NCBI RefSeq assembly: GCF_030811655.1
Contig: NZ_JAUSRE010000018.1
Location: 46,469-110,468 of the forward strand
DNA: 64,000 nt
Source of the DNA: Pseudarthrobacter enclensis
GTDB taxonomy: Bacteria > Actinomycetota > Actinomycetes > Actinomycetales > Micrococcaceae
Direction of reading: 5' to 3'
A program made the position numbers and the translations under genes. The notes under the pieces are model-generated. The model was given only the letters and a program-made list of their open reading frames with translations, made no database searches and was not told the origin of the DNA. Positions 7,893 to 17,205 of this stretch are shown one piece after another; position 1 is the stretch's first letter, and every line of letters starts with the position of its first letter.

Positions 7893-9614
7893 TTAGTGGC
7901 TTTCGATGGTGGCGGCGTAGTCGGCTACCCTGCGGGCGATAAGGCCGAAGGACACGGCGCCGGGATCCGGGTGGCCCAGGCTCTTCTCTGCCAGAGGACG
8001 GGCGCGCCCCTTCTTCGGGCTGAGCGCGGCAGTCGCGTCAGCGGCCTCTGCCGCCGCCTCCGCTGCCGCACGAAGGCTGCCGGCCAGGCTGCCGCCGTCG
8101 TCAAGTGCCTTGGCGAAGGTGTCAGCGAAGGGAAGCAGCGCGTCCACCATGGTCTTGTCTCCGGCTTCGGCCTTGCCCAGGGTGACAATGGCGTCGCGAA
8201 GGGCGTTGACAGCCGCCGCTGCGTCTGCCGATGTGTAGGAATCCTTGCTGCCCAGGGTCCTCCCGACGGCGGTGACGGCCGCGCCCCAGAGGGCACCGGA
8301 AGTACCGCCGGCACGTTCGGCCCATTGCTCCCCCGCCGCCGCGAGGAGTTCCTCAAGGCCGGCGCCAGCAGCGTGCGACTTTTCCGCGGCGGCAACGGCG
8401 GCGTCCACACCGCGGCGCATGCCGATGCCGTGGTCCCCGTCCCCGGCAATGGCGTCCAGCTTCCCGAGTGCCTCCTCATGTTCGACGACGACTGCCTGGG
8501 CTTCCTTCAGTGCGCCCACCGCGGTGGCGGCAAGGGCTGTCGAGGCGGCGGTCGCGTCGAGGGCGGGCGCGGTTGCCTCCTCCGCCAGGGACGCCACGGA
8601 CCGTGCCTTGCGGGGCGCCAGGTTGCCTTTGCGGAAGGCGGGCGTGTCAGCCGGGGCGGACCAGAACTTCTCCAACTCATCGTCGAGCCAGAACAGCGTC
8701 AGGGACAGGCCGGACATGTCCAGGCTGGTGACCAGCTCACCGCACTCGGGTTCCACGATTTCGAGTCCGGCCGCAGTCAACAGGGCCTCGATCCTGCCGA
8801 ACAGCAGGAACAGTTCGTCATATTTGACCGTGCCGAGGCCGTTGAGGATCGGCACAACGCGGGTGCCTGCGTTTTCCGGCTTGTCCTTCAGCAGGCCGTC
8901 CACCAGCAGCCGGGCAAGCTCGCTGGCGGTGGGCAGCGGCTGCTCCGAGATGCCCGGTTCGCCGTGGATGCCAAGCCCCACGGACATCATGCCTTCGGGC
9001 ACCGTGAACAACGGCTCCTCCGCTCCGGGAAGGGTGCAGCCGGCGAAGGCCACGCCAAGTGAGCGGGTGTGGTGGTTGGCCTTGACGGCGAGGCGCTCCA
9101 CCTCGTCAAGGTCCAGCCCGGCCTCCGCTGCAGCTCCGGCCACCTTGAAGACCGTGAGGTCGCCGGCGATGCCGCGGCGCTTGCCGATTTCGCCGGGCGG
9201 AGCGCTGGCGATGTCATCGGTCACCAGGACCGTGCGGGTTTCGATGCCCTCGGCGTTCAGTTTGTCCTGTGCCTGGCCGAAGTGGAGGACGTCGCCGGCA
9301 TAGTTGCCGTAGCTGAGCAGGACCCCGCCGCCGGCTTGGGAGGCCTTGGCCACCCGGTACACCTGGCCGGCGGAGGGGGAAGCGAACATGTTGCCGCAGG
9401 CACTTCCGGCAGCGAGCCCGGCTCCCACCAGGCCGGCAAAGGCCGGGTAGTGGCCGGAGCCGCCGCCGATGACCAACGCCACCTGGCCTGCGGGTGATTC
9501 GGTGGACCGGACGACACCGCCGTCAACGCGGGCCACGTACTGCCGGTTGGCGGCGACGAAGCCGTCGAGGGCGTCGTCTGCGAACTGCGCTGGATCGTCA
9601 AATATCTTTGTCAT
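7893..9614 (-). CDS. DhaK-DhaL fusion kinase, probable L-erythrulose/dihydroxyacetone kinase
   Basis: A 573-residue ATP-dependent ketose kinase. The N-terminal DhaK domain (about 1-335) contains GGGSGHYP (50-57) and GLGIHGEPG, whose His217 forms the covalent hemiaminal with the substrate carbonyl. The C-terminal DhaL domain (about 360-570) carries the Mg-ATP motif GDGDHGIGM (391-399), then GGTSGALWG and GDKTMVDAL. Single-chain DhaKL enzymes phosphorylate dihydroxyacetone, glyceraldehyde or L-erythrulose (LerK). Company of TIM-like and RpiB-like isomerases favours L-erythrulose. GAGGAA lies just upstream of the ATG; spacing to neighbours is 12 and 36 bases, an operon. Confidence 0.85.
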   Translation of the reverse strand: MTKIFDDPAQFADDALDGFVAANRQYVARVDGGVVRSTESPAGQVALVIGGGSGHYPAFAGLVGAGLAAGSACGNMFASPSAGQVYRVAKASQAGGGVLLSYGNYAGDVLHFGQAQDKLNAEGIETRTVLVTDDIASAPPGEIGKRRGIAGDLTVFKVAGAAAEAGLDLDEVERLAVKANHHTRSLGVAFAGCTLPGAEEPLFTVPEGMMSVGLGIHGEPGISEQPLPTASELARLLVDGLLKDKPENAGTRVVPILNGLGTVKYDELFLLFGRIEALLTAAGLEIVEPECGELVTSLDMSGLSLTLFWLDDELEKFWSAPADTPAFRKGNLAPRKARSVASLAEEATAPALDATAASTALAATAVGALKEAQAVVVEHEEALGKLDAIAGDGDHGIGMRRGVDAAVAAAEKSHAAGAGLEELLAAAGEQWAERAGGTSGALWGAAVTAVGRTLGSKDSYTSADAAAAVNALRDAIVTLGKAEAGDKTMVDALLPFADTFAKALDDGGSLAGSLRAAAEAAAEAADATAALSPKKGRARPLAEKSLGHPDPGAVSFGLIARRVADYAATIESH

Positions 9615-9650
9615 GATTCCTCGTTGAACCTGTGGGGATGGCTCTGCCGG

Positions 9651-10649
9651 TCAGCGTGCGGGGACAGCCGCGGGGGCCTGCCGCCCCTGGGCCACCAGGC
9701 TGGTGCCCAGGGCATAGCTGTCACGCTTGGGCAGGACCTGGCGCCGCAGGTAGTCCTGGTTGGCGGCCGTGACGCTCAGGCCGTCTCCGCCGTAGTGCTC
9801 GGTGCAGATGACGCCCTGGAAACCGACGGAAAGGGCGAACTGGAACGCCTCGCGGTAGCTGATGAGGCCGGATTCCATGGGGGCCGGGATGGCGACGTAG
9901 TGGTCGCGGGCCTGGTCCTCATCGCGGATGTAGTTCTTCACGTGCCAGTAGTTGGAGTACGGCAGCGTCTTGTGTACCAGTTCGCGCCAGTCCTCGATGG
10001 GACGGTGCAGGCGGATCAGGTTGCCCAGGTCCGGGTTCAGCCCGACGTTGGGCAGATCGATGTCCTGGACCAGCTGCACCGAGGAGTCCCCCGTTCCCAG
10101 ATAGGTGTCCTCATACATCTCCAGCGACACCAGGAGCCCGAGTTCAGCCGCGTGCTTGCCTACTTCGCGGATGCGGCTTACGGCGTTGTTCCACGCCTCC
10201 TTGTCCCCCACCGGGTCCTTGTGGCCCTCAACCGTCCAGAACCAGAGCTGCTTCTGCTGCTCCGGGGTGATGGCCTGGTGCAGTCCGATCGAGACAACCT
10301 CGCAGCCGAGCTGGGCTGCGGCCTCCAGGGTGCGGTGGGTGTAGGCGAGGTTCTCTTCCCAGCGGCCTTCTTCGATCACGCTGCGGCGGATGGCGGAGAT
10401 GGAGGGAAGGCCAAGGCCGGCGGCGGTTGCGGCAGCCTTCAGCTCGTCAAGCCGGCTGCTGGAGAGGTCACCGGGGCGGACCCAGCTGTCGGTGAGGTCG
10501 GCATTGGTGAAACCGGCGTCAGCCACCTCCTCGAAGACCTGCTGCCAGTCGCTGGCGGGGGCCTGCTGGGCGGTTGTCCCATCGGCCCGGGTCCCCGGGA
10601 ACTGCAGCAGGGCAGCGGCGATGGGCCAGTTTTCGGCGGTGTACGGCAT
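9651..10649 (-). CDS. Sugar-phosphate isomerase/epimerase-like TIM barrel, possible 3-oxo-sugar-acid decarboxylase
   Basis: A 332-residue xylose-isomerase-like TIM barrel. Likely divalent-metal ligands appear in order as SLEMYEDTY (Glu), GLNPDLGN (Asp), YWHVKNYI (His) and VICTEHYGG (Glu). I chose the ATG at 10649, with GGAG upstream, over the 19-codon longer frame. In D-apionate breakdown a barrel of this family, OiaC, decarboxylates a 3-oxo acid to L-erythrulose, which LerK then phosphorylates. The presence here of a LerK-like kinase and a C3-dehydrogenase-like enzyme makes a decarboxylase role attractive. EryC-like tetrulose isomerase or epimerase is the main alternative. It is the first gene of the operon, behind a GntR-type operator. 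Confidence 0.72.
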   Translation of the reverse strand: MPYTAENWPIAAALLQFPGTRADGTTAQQAPASDWQQVFEEVADAGFTNADLTDSWVRPGDLSSSRLDELKAAATAAGLGLPSISAIRRSVIEEGRWEENLAYTHRTLEAAAQLGCEVVSIGLHQAITPEQQKQLWFWTVEGHKDPVGDKEAWNNAVSRIREVGKHAAELGLLVSLEMYEDTYLGTGDSSVQLVQDIDLPNVGLNPDLGNLIRLHRPIEDWRELVHKTLPYSNYWHVKNYIRDEDQARDHYVAIPAPMESGLISYREAFQFALSVGFQGVICTEHYGGDGLSVTAANQDYLRRQVLPKRDSYALGTSLVAQGRQAPAAVPAR

Positions 10650-10674
10650 TGTCACTCCAGATCTAGAATCGCAT

Positions 10675-10711
10675 TTCCTATAGGATCTACGTTGCTTGCG
10701 GCCCATGTCAA
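10675..10711 (-). promoter_or_regulatory. Operon promoter with GntR-type operator
   Basis: On the minus strand TTGACA (10711-10706), a 16-base spacer and TAGATC (10689-10684) form a likely promoter 35-60 bases upstream of the TIM-barrel start. The palindrome TCCTATAGGA (10685-10676) abuts and slightly overlaps the -10, so a bound regulator would repress. The core CTATAGGAT recurs directly in front of the GntR gene at 11490-11498. Confidence 0.6.
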
Positions 10712-10793
10712 GGGGTTGAGGGTAATTCCTGCCCTGATAAATGGGCGAACGGAAGGGTTGCGCCAGGGCCGGCAGTGCCCTGGCGTGCTGGTG

Positions 10794-11483
10794 CTAGCTG
10801 CGCACTTCGCTGTCGTGCTGCGAGCGCTGCTTGACGCCCTCAATGTGGTCGATCATCTTCTGTCGCGCCAGCTCGGCGTCGCCGGACTCGAAGGCCCTGA
10901 GGATCTCGGTGTGCTCGGCGATGGCGTAGTCGGCATCAGTGACGCCCAGCCCGCCGAAGAAACGGAAACGCTGGACCTGTCCGCCCAGGGCGTTGTAGGC
11001 GGACAGCAGGAACTGGTTATCGGCTGATTCGGCGATGAGCCGGTGAAACCGTTCGTCGGCTTCCCAATAGGCGCGGAACTCGGCAAAGGACGGACCCCGT
11101 GGGGCGGCCTTCAGGTCCTCGATGGCCTGCTCCAGCTGACCGGTCAGTTGCTGGTCCGCGTGCTTGCAGGCCATGAATGCGTTGGCGGGCTCGATGACCA
11201 GCCGCGCGTCCATCAGGTCGGCCAGCTCGTCAGGGGTGAACAGCGGTGCCACCCGGTAACCGCGCAGGGCCATCCTCCGGACCATCCCGGTGGCTTCCAG
11301 CCGGGCGAGGGCCTCGCGGACGGGCGTCGGGGAGACGTCCAGTTCCCTGGCCATCCCGTCAATGCTGACGGGAGTGCCGGCCTCCAGCCTGCCGTCCATC
11401 AGGGCAACAAGCAGCGCCTCATAGACGTGGTCGGCGAGGACCTGCCTGCTCACGCCGCCGGAGGCCTGGTTCTTGGTTGCCAT
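10794..11483 (-). CDS. GntR-family regulator (FadR/VanR type, FCD domain)
   Basis: A 229-residue regulator. Residues 13-85 form the GntR winged helix (LADHVYEALLVALMDGRL, then DVSPTPVREALARLEATGMVRR), and residues about 90-215 form the helical FCD ligand domain, with His/Asp residues of the metal site in FHRLIAESADN and AEHTEILRAF. It lies 144 bases upstream of the tetrulose-phosphate operon on the same strand. Matching CTATAGGAT sequences occur at that operon's promoter and within its own ribosome-binding region, so it probably represses both, with a sugar acid or phosphorylated intermediate as inducer. Confidence 0.88.
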   Translation of the reverse strand: MATKNQASGGVSRQVLADHVYEALLVALMDGRLEAGTPVSIDGMARELDVSPTPVREALARLEATGMVRRMALRGYRVAPLFTPDELADLMDARLVIEPANAFMACKHADQQLTGQLEQAIEDLKAAPRGPSFAEFRAYWEADERFHRLIAESADNQFLLSAYNALGGQVQRFRFFGGLGVTDADYAIAEHTEILRAFESGDAELARQKMIDHIEGVKQRSQHDSEVRS

Positions 11484-11489
11484 GTAGAA

Positions 11490-11498
11490 ATCCTATAG
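11490..11498 (-). promoter_or_regulatory. GntR operator overlapping the regulator's ribosome-binding site
   Basis: The minus strand reads CTATAGGAT seven bases upstream of the GntR start codon. The AGGA of this element is also the only Shine-Dalgarno-like sequence for the gene. It shares nine bases with the operator at 10676-10685, indicating autoregulation. Confidence 0.5.
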
Positions 11499-11586
11499 CC
11501 GGTATACGCGCCGGAACGCGAGTGTGAAGCCCCTCCCGGGTGCCGTGCGGCCGGTGAGCCGCACGGCACCTTGGGCGTGGCGTCCG

Positions 11587-12363
11587 TCAGGAAACCTGCA
11601 GGCCGCCGTTGATGTCGTAGGTAGCGGCAGTGATGTAGCCGGCATCCTCGCCCAGCAGGAACGCGATCAGCGCCGCCACTTCCTCCCGGGTACCCACCCG
11701 GCCCATCATGATTCCCTCGGACATTTGGGCTTTGCGCTCGTCGGTCAGAGTTCCGCCCATAATGTCGGTGTCGATGGGGCCCGGGGCGATGGCGTTCACG
11801 GTGATGTTGTGTTCACCCACTTCGCGGGCCAGGGCACGGGTGAAGCCGAGGATGCCGGCCTTGGAGGCGCTGTAGGCCACCTTGGAGTAGGTGCCACCGC
11901 CACGCTGGGCCGAGATGGAGGAGATGCTGACGATCCTCCCGAGTTCATGCTCGATCATCCCCTTGAGGACACGCTGCGATACAACGAACGTGCCGCGCAT
12001 GTTGATGGCGAAGACCTTGTCCCATTCCGCCACGGTGGTTTCCATGAAGGGTGTGGGCGAACTGATCCCCGCAAGGTTCACCAGTCCGACGATCGGCGGA
12101 AGCGACTGCTCGATCTCCGTGATGGCGCGGTCTACGGATGCCTCGTCCGAGACGTCCGCACCCACGCCAATTGCCTTAACCGCCCGGTTGGCGCCGATTT
12201 CTGCGGCAGCGGCTTTGGCGTCTTCCGCGTTGATATCGAGGATGGCGATGGACCAGCCTTCGCTGGCCAGGCGGTCGGCGGTGGCGCGGCCGATGCCGCG
12301 GGCCGAGGCCGCCCCGGTCAGGACCGCGGTGCGCTCTGCGGGGAAGGTGTGCTGTGTAGTCAT
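11587..12363 (-). CDS. SDR-family NAD(P)-dependent oxidoreductase (paralogue of 5621-6388)
   Basis: A 258-residue classical SDR: cofactor loop TGAASARGIG, NLAGISS, catalytic SSISAQRGGG and YSASK, then NAIAPGPIDTDIMGGTL. The shared SAQRGGGT and DTDIMGGTL stretches mark it as a paralogue of the SDR at 5621-6388. It follows the MFS gene by nine bases, so the two form an SDR-MFS unit like the one at 4173-6388 but in the opposite gene order. AGGA lies eight bases before the ATG. The substrate is probably a sugar, polyol or hydroxy acid imported by the partner carrier; this is inferred. Confidence 0.85.
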   Translation of the reverse strand: MTTQHTFPAERTAVLTGAASARGIGRATADRLASEGWSIAILDINAEDAKAAAAEIGANRAVKAIGVGADVSDEASVDRAITEIEQSLPPIVGLVNLAGISSPTPFMETTVAEWDKVFAINMRGTFVVSQRVLKGMIEHELGRIVSISSISAQRGGGTYSKVAYSASKAGILGFTRALAREVGEHNITVNAIAPGPIDTDIMGGTLTDERKAQMSEGIMMGRVGTREEVAALIAFLLGEDAGYITAATYDINGGLQVS

Positions 12364-12372
12364 TGCTTTGTC

Positions 12373-13722
12373 CTAGTGGGTTTCGGCGGCAGGAACGGTG
12401 GCTCCGGGTGCGGAGACGCCTTCGGGCCGCTTGCGTGCATAAAGGTAGGTTGCGGCTGCGGTGACCGCCAGGCAGGCGGCCAGGAAGACCAGGCCGGTCT
12501 GGCTGTTCCCCGTGGCGTCCTTGAGAATGCCCACAATGTAGGGCGCCACGAAGCCGCCCAGGTTGCCGAGGGAGTTGACCATGGCAAGGCCGGCTGCAGC
12601 TGCGGCACCGGTCAGGGCCGCGGAGGGCATGGCCAGGAAGGGCGCGATCGCGGAGTAGATTCCCATGGCCGCCAGGGTCAGGAAGACCATGGCGAGCACT
12701 GCGTTGACCGGGAGCAGGAAGCCGGCGCCCAGGAGGCCGACGGCGGCCAGCACCATGCTCATGCTGGCGTGCCAGACGCGGTTGCCGGTACGGTCGGAGC
12801 GCTTGCTCCAGAAGTAGACGAACACCGCAGCGATTGCGTATGGGATGAAGACGATGAACCCCACCTGGGTTGAGTCGAACTTTCCAAGCGCCTTGACGAT
12901 GGTGGGCAGCCAGAGGCCGAGGCCGTAGATGCCGCACACGAGGCCGAAGTACAGCGCCGAGTAGGCGATCGTGCGGGGGTCCTTCAGGCCTGCGAGGAAG
13001 TTGTGGTTCCCGGCCTTCTGCTTGTGGGCCAACTCCTCGCTCATTGTGGTGGACAGCCATTCGCGCTCTTCCGGCGTGAGCCACTTGGCGTGCTCGGGCC
13101 GGTCCGTCATGACAAACGGGGTAATGATGCCCAGCACGATCGCCGGGATGCCCTCAAGGATGTACAGCCACTGCCATCCGTGCAGGCCGGCCACCCCCTC
13201 AAGATTCAGGAGCATGCCGGAGACGGGAGCACCCAGGGCGTTGGAGATGGGCTGGGCAAGGATGAAGATGCCCAGTACGGTGACGCGCTGCGCTGCCGGG
13301 AACCACAGGGTCAGGTAGAAGAGGATCGCAGGGAAGAAGCCGGCTTCTGCGGCGCCAAGGAGGAAGCGGATGACGTAGAAGGTGGCCTCGCCGTTCACCA
13401 GGAACATGGCCGTGGCAAAGATGCCCCAGCTGATCAGGATGCGGGCGATCCACTTGCGGGCACCAAAGCGGTACATGCCGCCGTTGCTGGGGATTTCCAG
13501 CAGTGCATAGCCCAGGAAGAAGATGCCTGCGCCCAGTCCGTAGGCGGCTTCTGTGATGCCGATGTCGCCCTGCATGCCGAGCTTGGCGAAACCGACATTG
13601 TTCCGGTCAAGGTAGGCGACGAAGTACAGCAGGACGATCAGGGGCATGAGCCTCCGGCGGACCTTGCGGAGGGTTGCCTCGCCGAGCTCGCTGAGGACGG
13701 GCGCGGCGGCACGGGAACTCAT
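12373..13722 (-). CDS. MFS transporter, ACS-like (paralogue of 4173-5519)
   Basis: A 449-residue, 12-helix major facilitator. The helix-1 signature LYFVAYLDRNNVGFAKLGM and FFPAILFYLTLWFP in helix 4 place it with sugar-acid and aromatic-acid symporters. GGAGG lies six bases upstream of the ATG. It is the first gene of a two-gene unit with the SDR at 11587-12363. The leader contains overlapping TCTGAT palindromes that probably bind the FadR-type regulator encoded just upstream. The substrate is unknown but is likely related to that of the paralogous carrier. Confidence 0.85.
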   Translation of the reverse strand: MSSRAAAPVLSELGEATLRKVRRRLMPLIVLLYFVAYLDRNNVGFAKLGMQGDIGITEAAYGLGAGIFFLGYALLEIPSNGGMYRFGARKWIARILISWGIFATAMFLVNGEATFYVIRFLLGAAEAGFFPAILFYLTLWFPAAQRVTVLGIFILAQPISNALGAPVSGMLLNLEGVAGLHGWQWLYILEGIPAIVLGIITPFVMTDRPEHAKWLTPEEREWLSTTMSEELAHKQKAGNHNFLAGLKDPRTIAYSALYFGLVCGIYGLGLWLPTIVKALGKFDSTQVGFIVFIPYAIAAVFVYFWSKRSDRTGNRVWHASMSMVLAAVGLLGAGFLLPVNAVLAMVFLTLAAMGIYSAIAPFLAMPSAALTGAAAAAGLAMVNSLGNLGGFVAPYIVGILKDATGNSQTGLVFLAACLAVTAAATYLYARKRPEGVSAPGATVPAAETH

Positions 13723-13810
13723 CGCGGGCCTCCGGCAGTGATGTGGGGACCCTCAAAAAGGGAATGCGCGCGCATGAAGACTCCTTTGGCTGGCGGCATT
13801 AGATGGGGAT

Positions 13811-13830
13811 TCTGATATCAGATGTCTGAT
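13811..13830 (-). promoter_or_regulatory. Overlapping palindromes, putative GntR/FadR operator for the SDR-MFS unit
   Basis: TCTGATATCAGA (13811-13822) is a perfect palindrome and overlaps ATCAGATGTCTGAT (13817-13830), with a further TCTGA copy at 13832-13836. The cluster is about 90 bases upstream of the MFS start and 120 bases past the end of the FadR-type gene. Such tandem arms are typical of GntR-family operators. Confidence 0.5.
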
Positions 13831-13946
13831 GTCTGACTGAGATTTTAGTCACAGCGCAGCGCGAGCGTCAACACAGGGGGTGGGGCGTCCCTCAGGAGGT
13901 CTGCCCTCGGAGCGCCGTGAGCCGACAGGGACGCGGCTCAGGCCGT

Positions 13947-14678
13947 TCAGCGGGCAGTGGTACCGGTACGGCTGGACATGGCAAGGAACTGCTCGTAGTC
14001 CTCGAAGGTCTGGGTGATATGGGCGTCCATGGCGGAGCGGGCCGTGGCAGGATCACCCGCGGCGATGGCCGCCAGGACCATTTTGTGGTGGTGGATGGCA
14101 TGGCGCTGCACGTCCGGGAACGCGGAGGTCTCGCGCCGCATGGCATAAAGCAGGGTTGAGAGCTGGCCGAGCAGTGCGGGCACAAACGGGTTGCCGGAGG
14201 CGCGCAGCACCGTGTCGTGGAAGGCGATGTCGGCCACGGTCAGCGCATCGACGTCCCCGGCGTGGTGTGCCGCCTCCATTTGCTCGACACTCTCCTGCAG
14301 GGCGGTCAGGTCCGCCGGGCGATGACGCGAGGCGGCCAGTTCAGCTGCCCCGGTCTCCACCATGCGGCGGACCTCCAGCAACCGAAGGGCCACTTGGTCG
14401 GAAGCCACTCCCCTGGAGGCGGCGCGCATGATGGCATCCAGCCCGGTCCAGCGTTCAGGCGGATTGACGAACGTGCCCAGGCCGCGCTTCACGTACACAA
14501 CGTCCTGGGCTTTCAGTACATTCATCGCCTCCCGGGCCGTCAGCCTGCTGACACCGGATTCCTTTGCGATGTCAGCCTCGGGCGGCAGGGCGTCGTCGGC
14601 CTTAATCTCGCCGCTCAGGATGTGCTCCAGCACCTTGTCCACGACGGCGTCGACCAGGGTGGGTCGCTTTGCTGCCAT
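13947..14678 (-). CDS. GntR-family regulator (FadR type, FCD domain)
   Basis: A 243-residue regulator. The N-terminal winged helix includes DKVLEHILSGEIKADDALPP and SGVSRLTAREAMNVLKAQDVV; the C-terminal FCD domain includes DIAFHDTVLRASGN and a His-rich AIHHHKMVLAAI, consistent with the metal/ligand pocket. The frame is open far upstream, but the ATG at 14678 has AGGGGA six bases ahead, while the ATG at 14684 would sit directly on that sequence. It lies upstream of the MFS-SDR unit on the same strand and probably binds the TCTGAT palindromes between them. The effector is likely a sugar acid, as for DgoR/UxuR relatives. Confidence 0.85.
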   Translation of the reverse strand: MAAKRPTLVDAVVDKVLEHILSGEIKADDALPPEADIAKESGVSRLTAREAMNVLKAQDVVYVKRGLGTFVNPPERWTGLDAIMRAASRGVASDQVALRLLEVRRMVETGAAELAASRHRPADLTALQESVEQMEAAHHAGDVDALTVADIAFHDTVLRASGNPFVPALLGQLSTLLYAMRRETSAFPDVQRHAIHHHKMVLAAIAAGDPATARSAMDAHITQTFEDYEQFLAMSSRTGTTAR

Positions 14679-14797
14679 CGTCATTCCCCTGCCTGCGCGC
14701 CCACGGCGCCGTGATTTTCCTTCCCCAACATTACTCGACATGGTTGGGCCCACGCCGCCGGGCCGCCGTCGTGCTTTCAACGGTGGGTTAAACAACG

Positions 14798-14855
14798 AAC
14801 GCGGGGCCACCCCGGCCCGTCCCATCGAATGGGCCGGAGGGGGTAACCCCGCGTT
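14798..14855 (-). terminator. Large composite hairpin, probable sucCD terminator
   Basis: The outer arms AACGCGGGG (14798-14806) and CCCCGCGTT (14847-14855) pair perfectly, and an inner CCCCGGCCC/GGGCCGGAGGGG stem extends the structure. It lies 44 bases past the sucD stop and 120 bases before the GntR gene. There is no T-run, so it may terminate factor-dependently or protect the 3' end. Confidence 0.6.
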
Positions 14856-14898
14856 GCGCGGTCTCTCTCATAGCGCCGTTGCCAAAGGCGCGGTGTTG

Positions 14899-15801
<903 letters not shown>

Positions 15802-15812
15802 GGTGCGTCCCT

Positions 15813-16982
15813 TTACTTCGCTGCGTTGGCGAGCTCGGCGGCCTTGTCGGCGCCCTCGTCCATGGTGGCGGCCAAGGTAACCAGCGGGTGGTTGGCCTCG
15901 TTGAGGATGCGGCGGCCTTCCTCGACGTTGTTGCCGTCGAGGCGGACTACCAGCGGCTTGTTGGCGGTGTGGCCCAGTTCGGCCAATGCGCCGACGATGC
16001 CCTTGGCGACGGCGTCGCACGCGGTGATGCCGCCGAAGACGTTGACGAACACGGACTTGACCTGCTCGTCGCCCAGGATGACGTCCAGGCCGGCGGCCAT
16101 GACCTCGGCAGAGGCACCGCCGCCGATGTCCAGGAAGTTGGCGGGCTTGACGTTGCCGTGGTTTTCCCCAGCGTAGGCAACGACGTCCAGGGTGGACATG
16201 ACCAGGCCTGCACCGTTGCCGATGATGCCCACTTCGCCGTCGAGCTTGACGTAGTTGAGGTCCTGCGCCTTTGCCTTGGCCTCAAGCGGGTCTGCAGCGT
16301 CCTTGTCCTCGAGCTGCGCGTGCTTGGCGTGGCGGAAGTCGGCGTTCTCGTCCAGGGAGACCTTGCCGTCCAGTGCCACGATGTCACCGGCGCCGGTCTT
16401 GACCAGCGGGTTGACCTCTACCAGGGTGGCGTCTTCCTTCTTGAAGACGTCCCAGAGCTTGAGGATCACGGCGGCGACCTTGCCGCGCAGTTCCTCGGCG
16501 AAGCCGGCAGCTGCGACGATTTCGTCGGCCTTGGCCTGGTCGATGCCCACGGCGGGGTCGATGGCGATCTTGGCCAGCGCTTCGGGGCGTTCGACGGCGA
16601 GCTGTTCGATTTCCATGCCGCCCTCAACCGAGCACATGGCCAGGTAGTTGCGGTTGGCCCGGTCCAGCAGGACGGAGAAGTAGTATTCCTCGGCGATGTC
16701 CGCACCCTGGGCAATCATCACCTTTTTGACGGTGTGGCCCTTGATGTCCATGCCCAGGATGTTGGAGGCGTGCTCAAACGCCTCATCGGCGGACTTTGCG
16801 ACCTTGACGCCGCCGGCCTTGCCGCGGCCGCCTACCTTGACCTGCGCCTTGACAACGGTAACGCCGCCGATCTTCTCGGCAGCTGCCTTTGCTTCTTCTG
16901 GGGTGTACGCCACGATGCCGGCAAGCACGGGTACACCGTGCGCCTCGAACATATCGCGCGCCTGGTATTCAAACAGGTCCAC
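15813..16982 (-). CDS. sucC: Succinyl-CoA ligase, beta subunit
   Basis: A 389-residue ATP-grasp beta subunit. The N-terminus [19 protein letters not shown], the [16 protein letters not shown] nucleotide loop and the C-terminal [18 protein letters not shown] segment are standard for SucC. The start is a GTG with AAGGAC upstream. It makes succinate plus ATP/GTP from succinyl-CoA with SucD and is the first gene of the sucCD operon. Upstream (16983-17205) there is TAGAAT at about 17181 on the minus strand without a convincing -35; nothing else was recognised there. Confidence 0.97.
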   Translation of the reverse strand: MDLFEYQARDMFEAHGVPVLAGIVAYTPEEAKAAAEKIGGVTVVKAQVKVGGRGKAGGVKVAKSADEAFEHASNILGMDIKGHTVKKVMIAQGADIAEEYYFSVLLDRANRNYLAMCSVEGGMEIEQLAVERPEALAKIAIDPAVGIDQAKADEIVAAAGFAEELRGKVAAVILKLWDVFKKEDATLVEVNPLVKTGAGDIVALDGKVSLDENADFRHAKHAQLEDKDAADPLEAKAKAQDLNYVKLDGEVGIIGNGAGLVMSTLDVVAYAGENHGNVKPANFLDIGGGASAEVMAAGLDVILGDEQVKSVFVNVFGGITACDAVAKGIVGALAELGHTANKPLVVRLDGNNVEEGRRILNEANHPLVTLAATMDEGADKAAELANAAK

Positions 16983-17205
16983 GGTTTAGTGTCCTTCTAC
17001 GTCGAAGTAGTTTCTGTACAGTCGGACACCATCTGGAAGACGATGACCGGGCTGCGGATTGCACGCACCGGCGGCCTGTTGGAAACGAGCCACGCGGCGT
17101 AATGCTCCATGGGGAACTCTAGTCCTTTGGAGGGACCGGCCCGTCCCAGAGTACCGCTTATGTGAGTAAGCACACTATTCTATGGATCGTAGAAAAACCG
17201 CGGAT

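Noticed and set aside
15802..16020. 73-codon N-terminal extension of sucD
   Set aside because: Arg/Gly-rich shadow of the sucC 3' end; [15 protein letters not shown] is the known SucD start.
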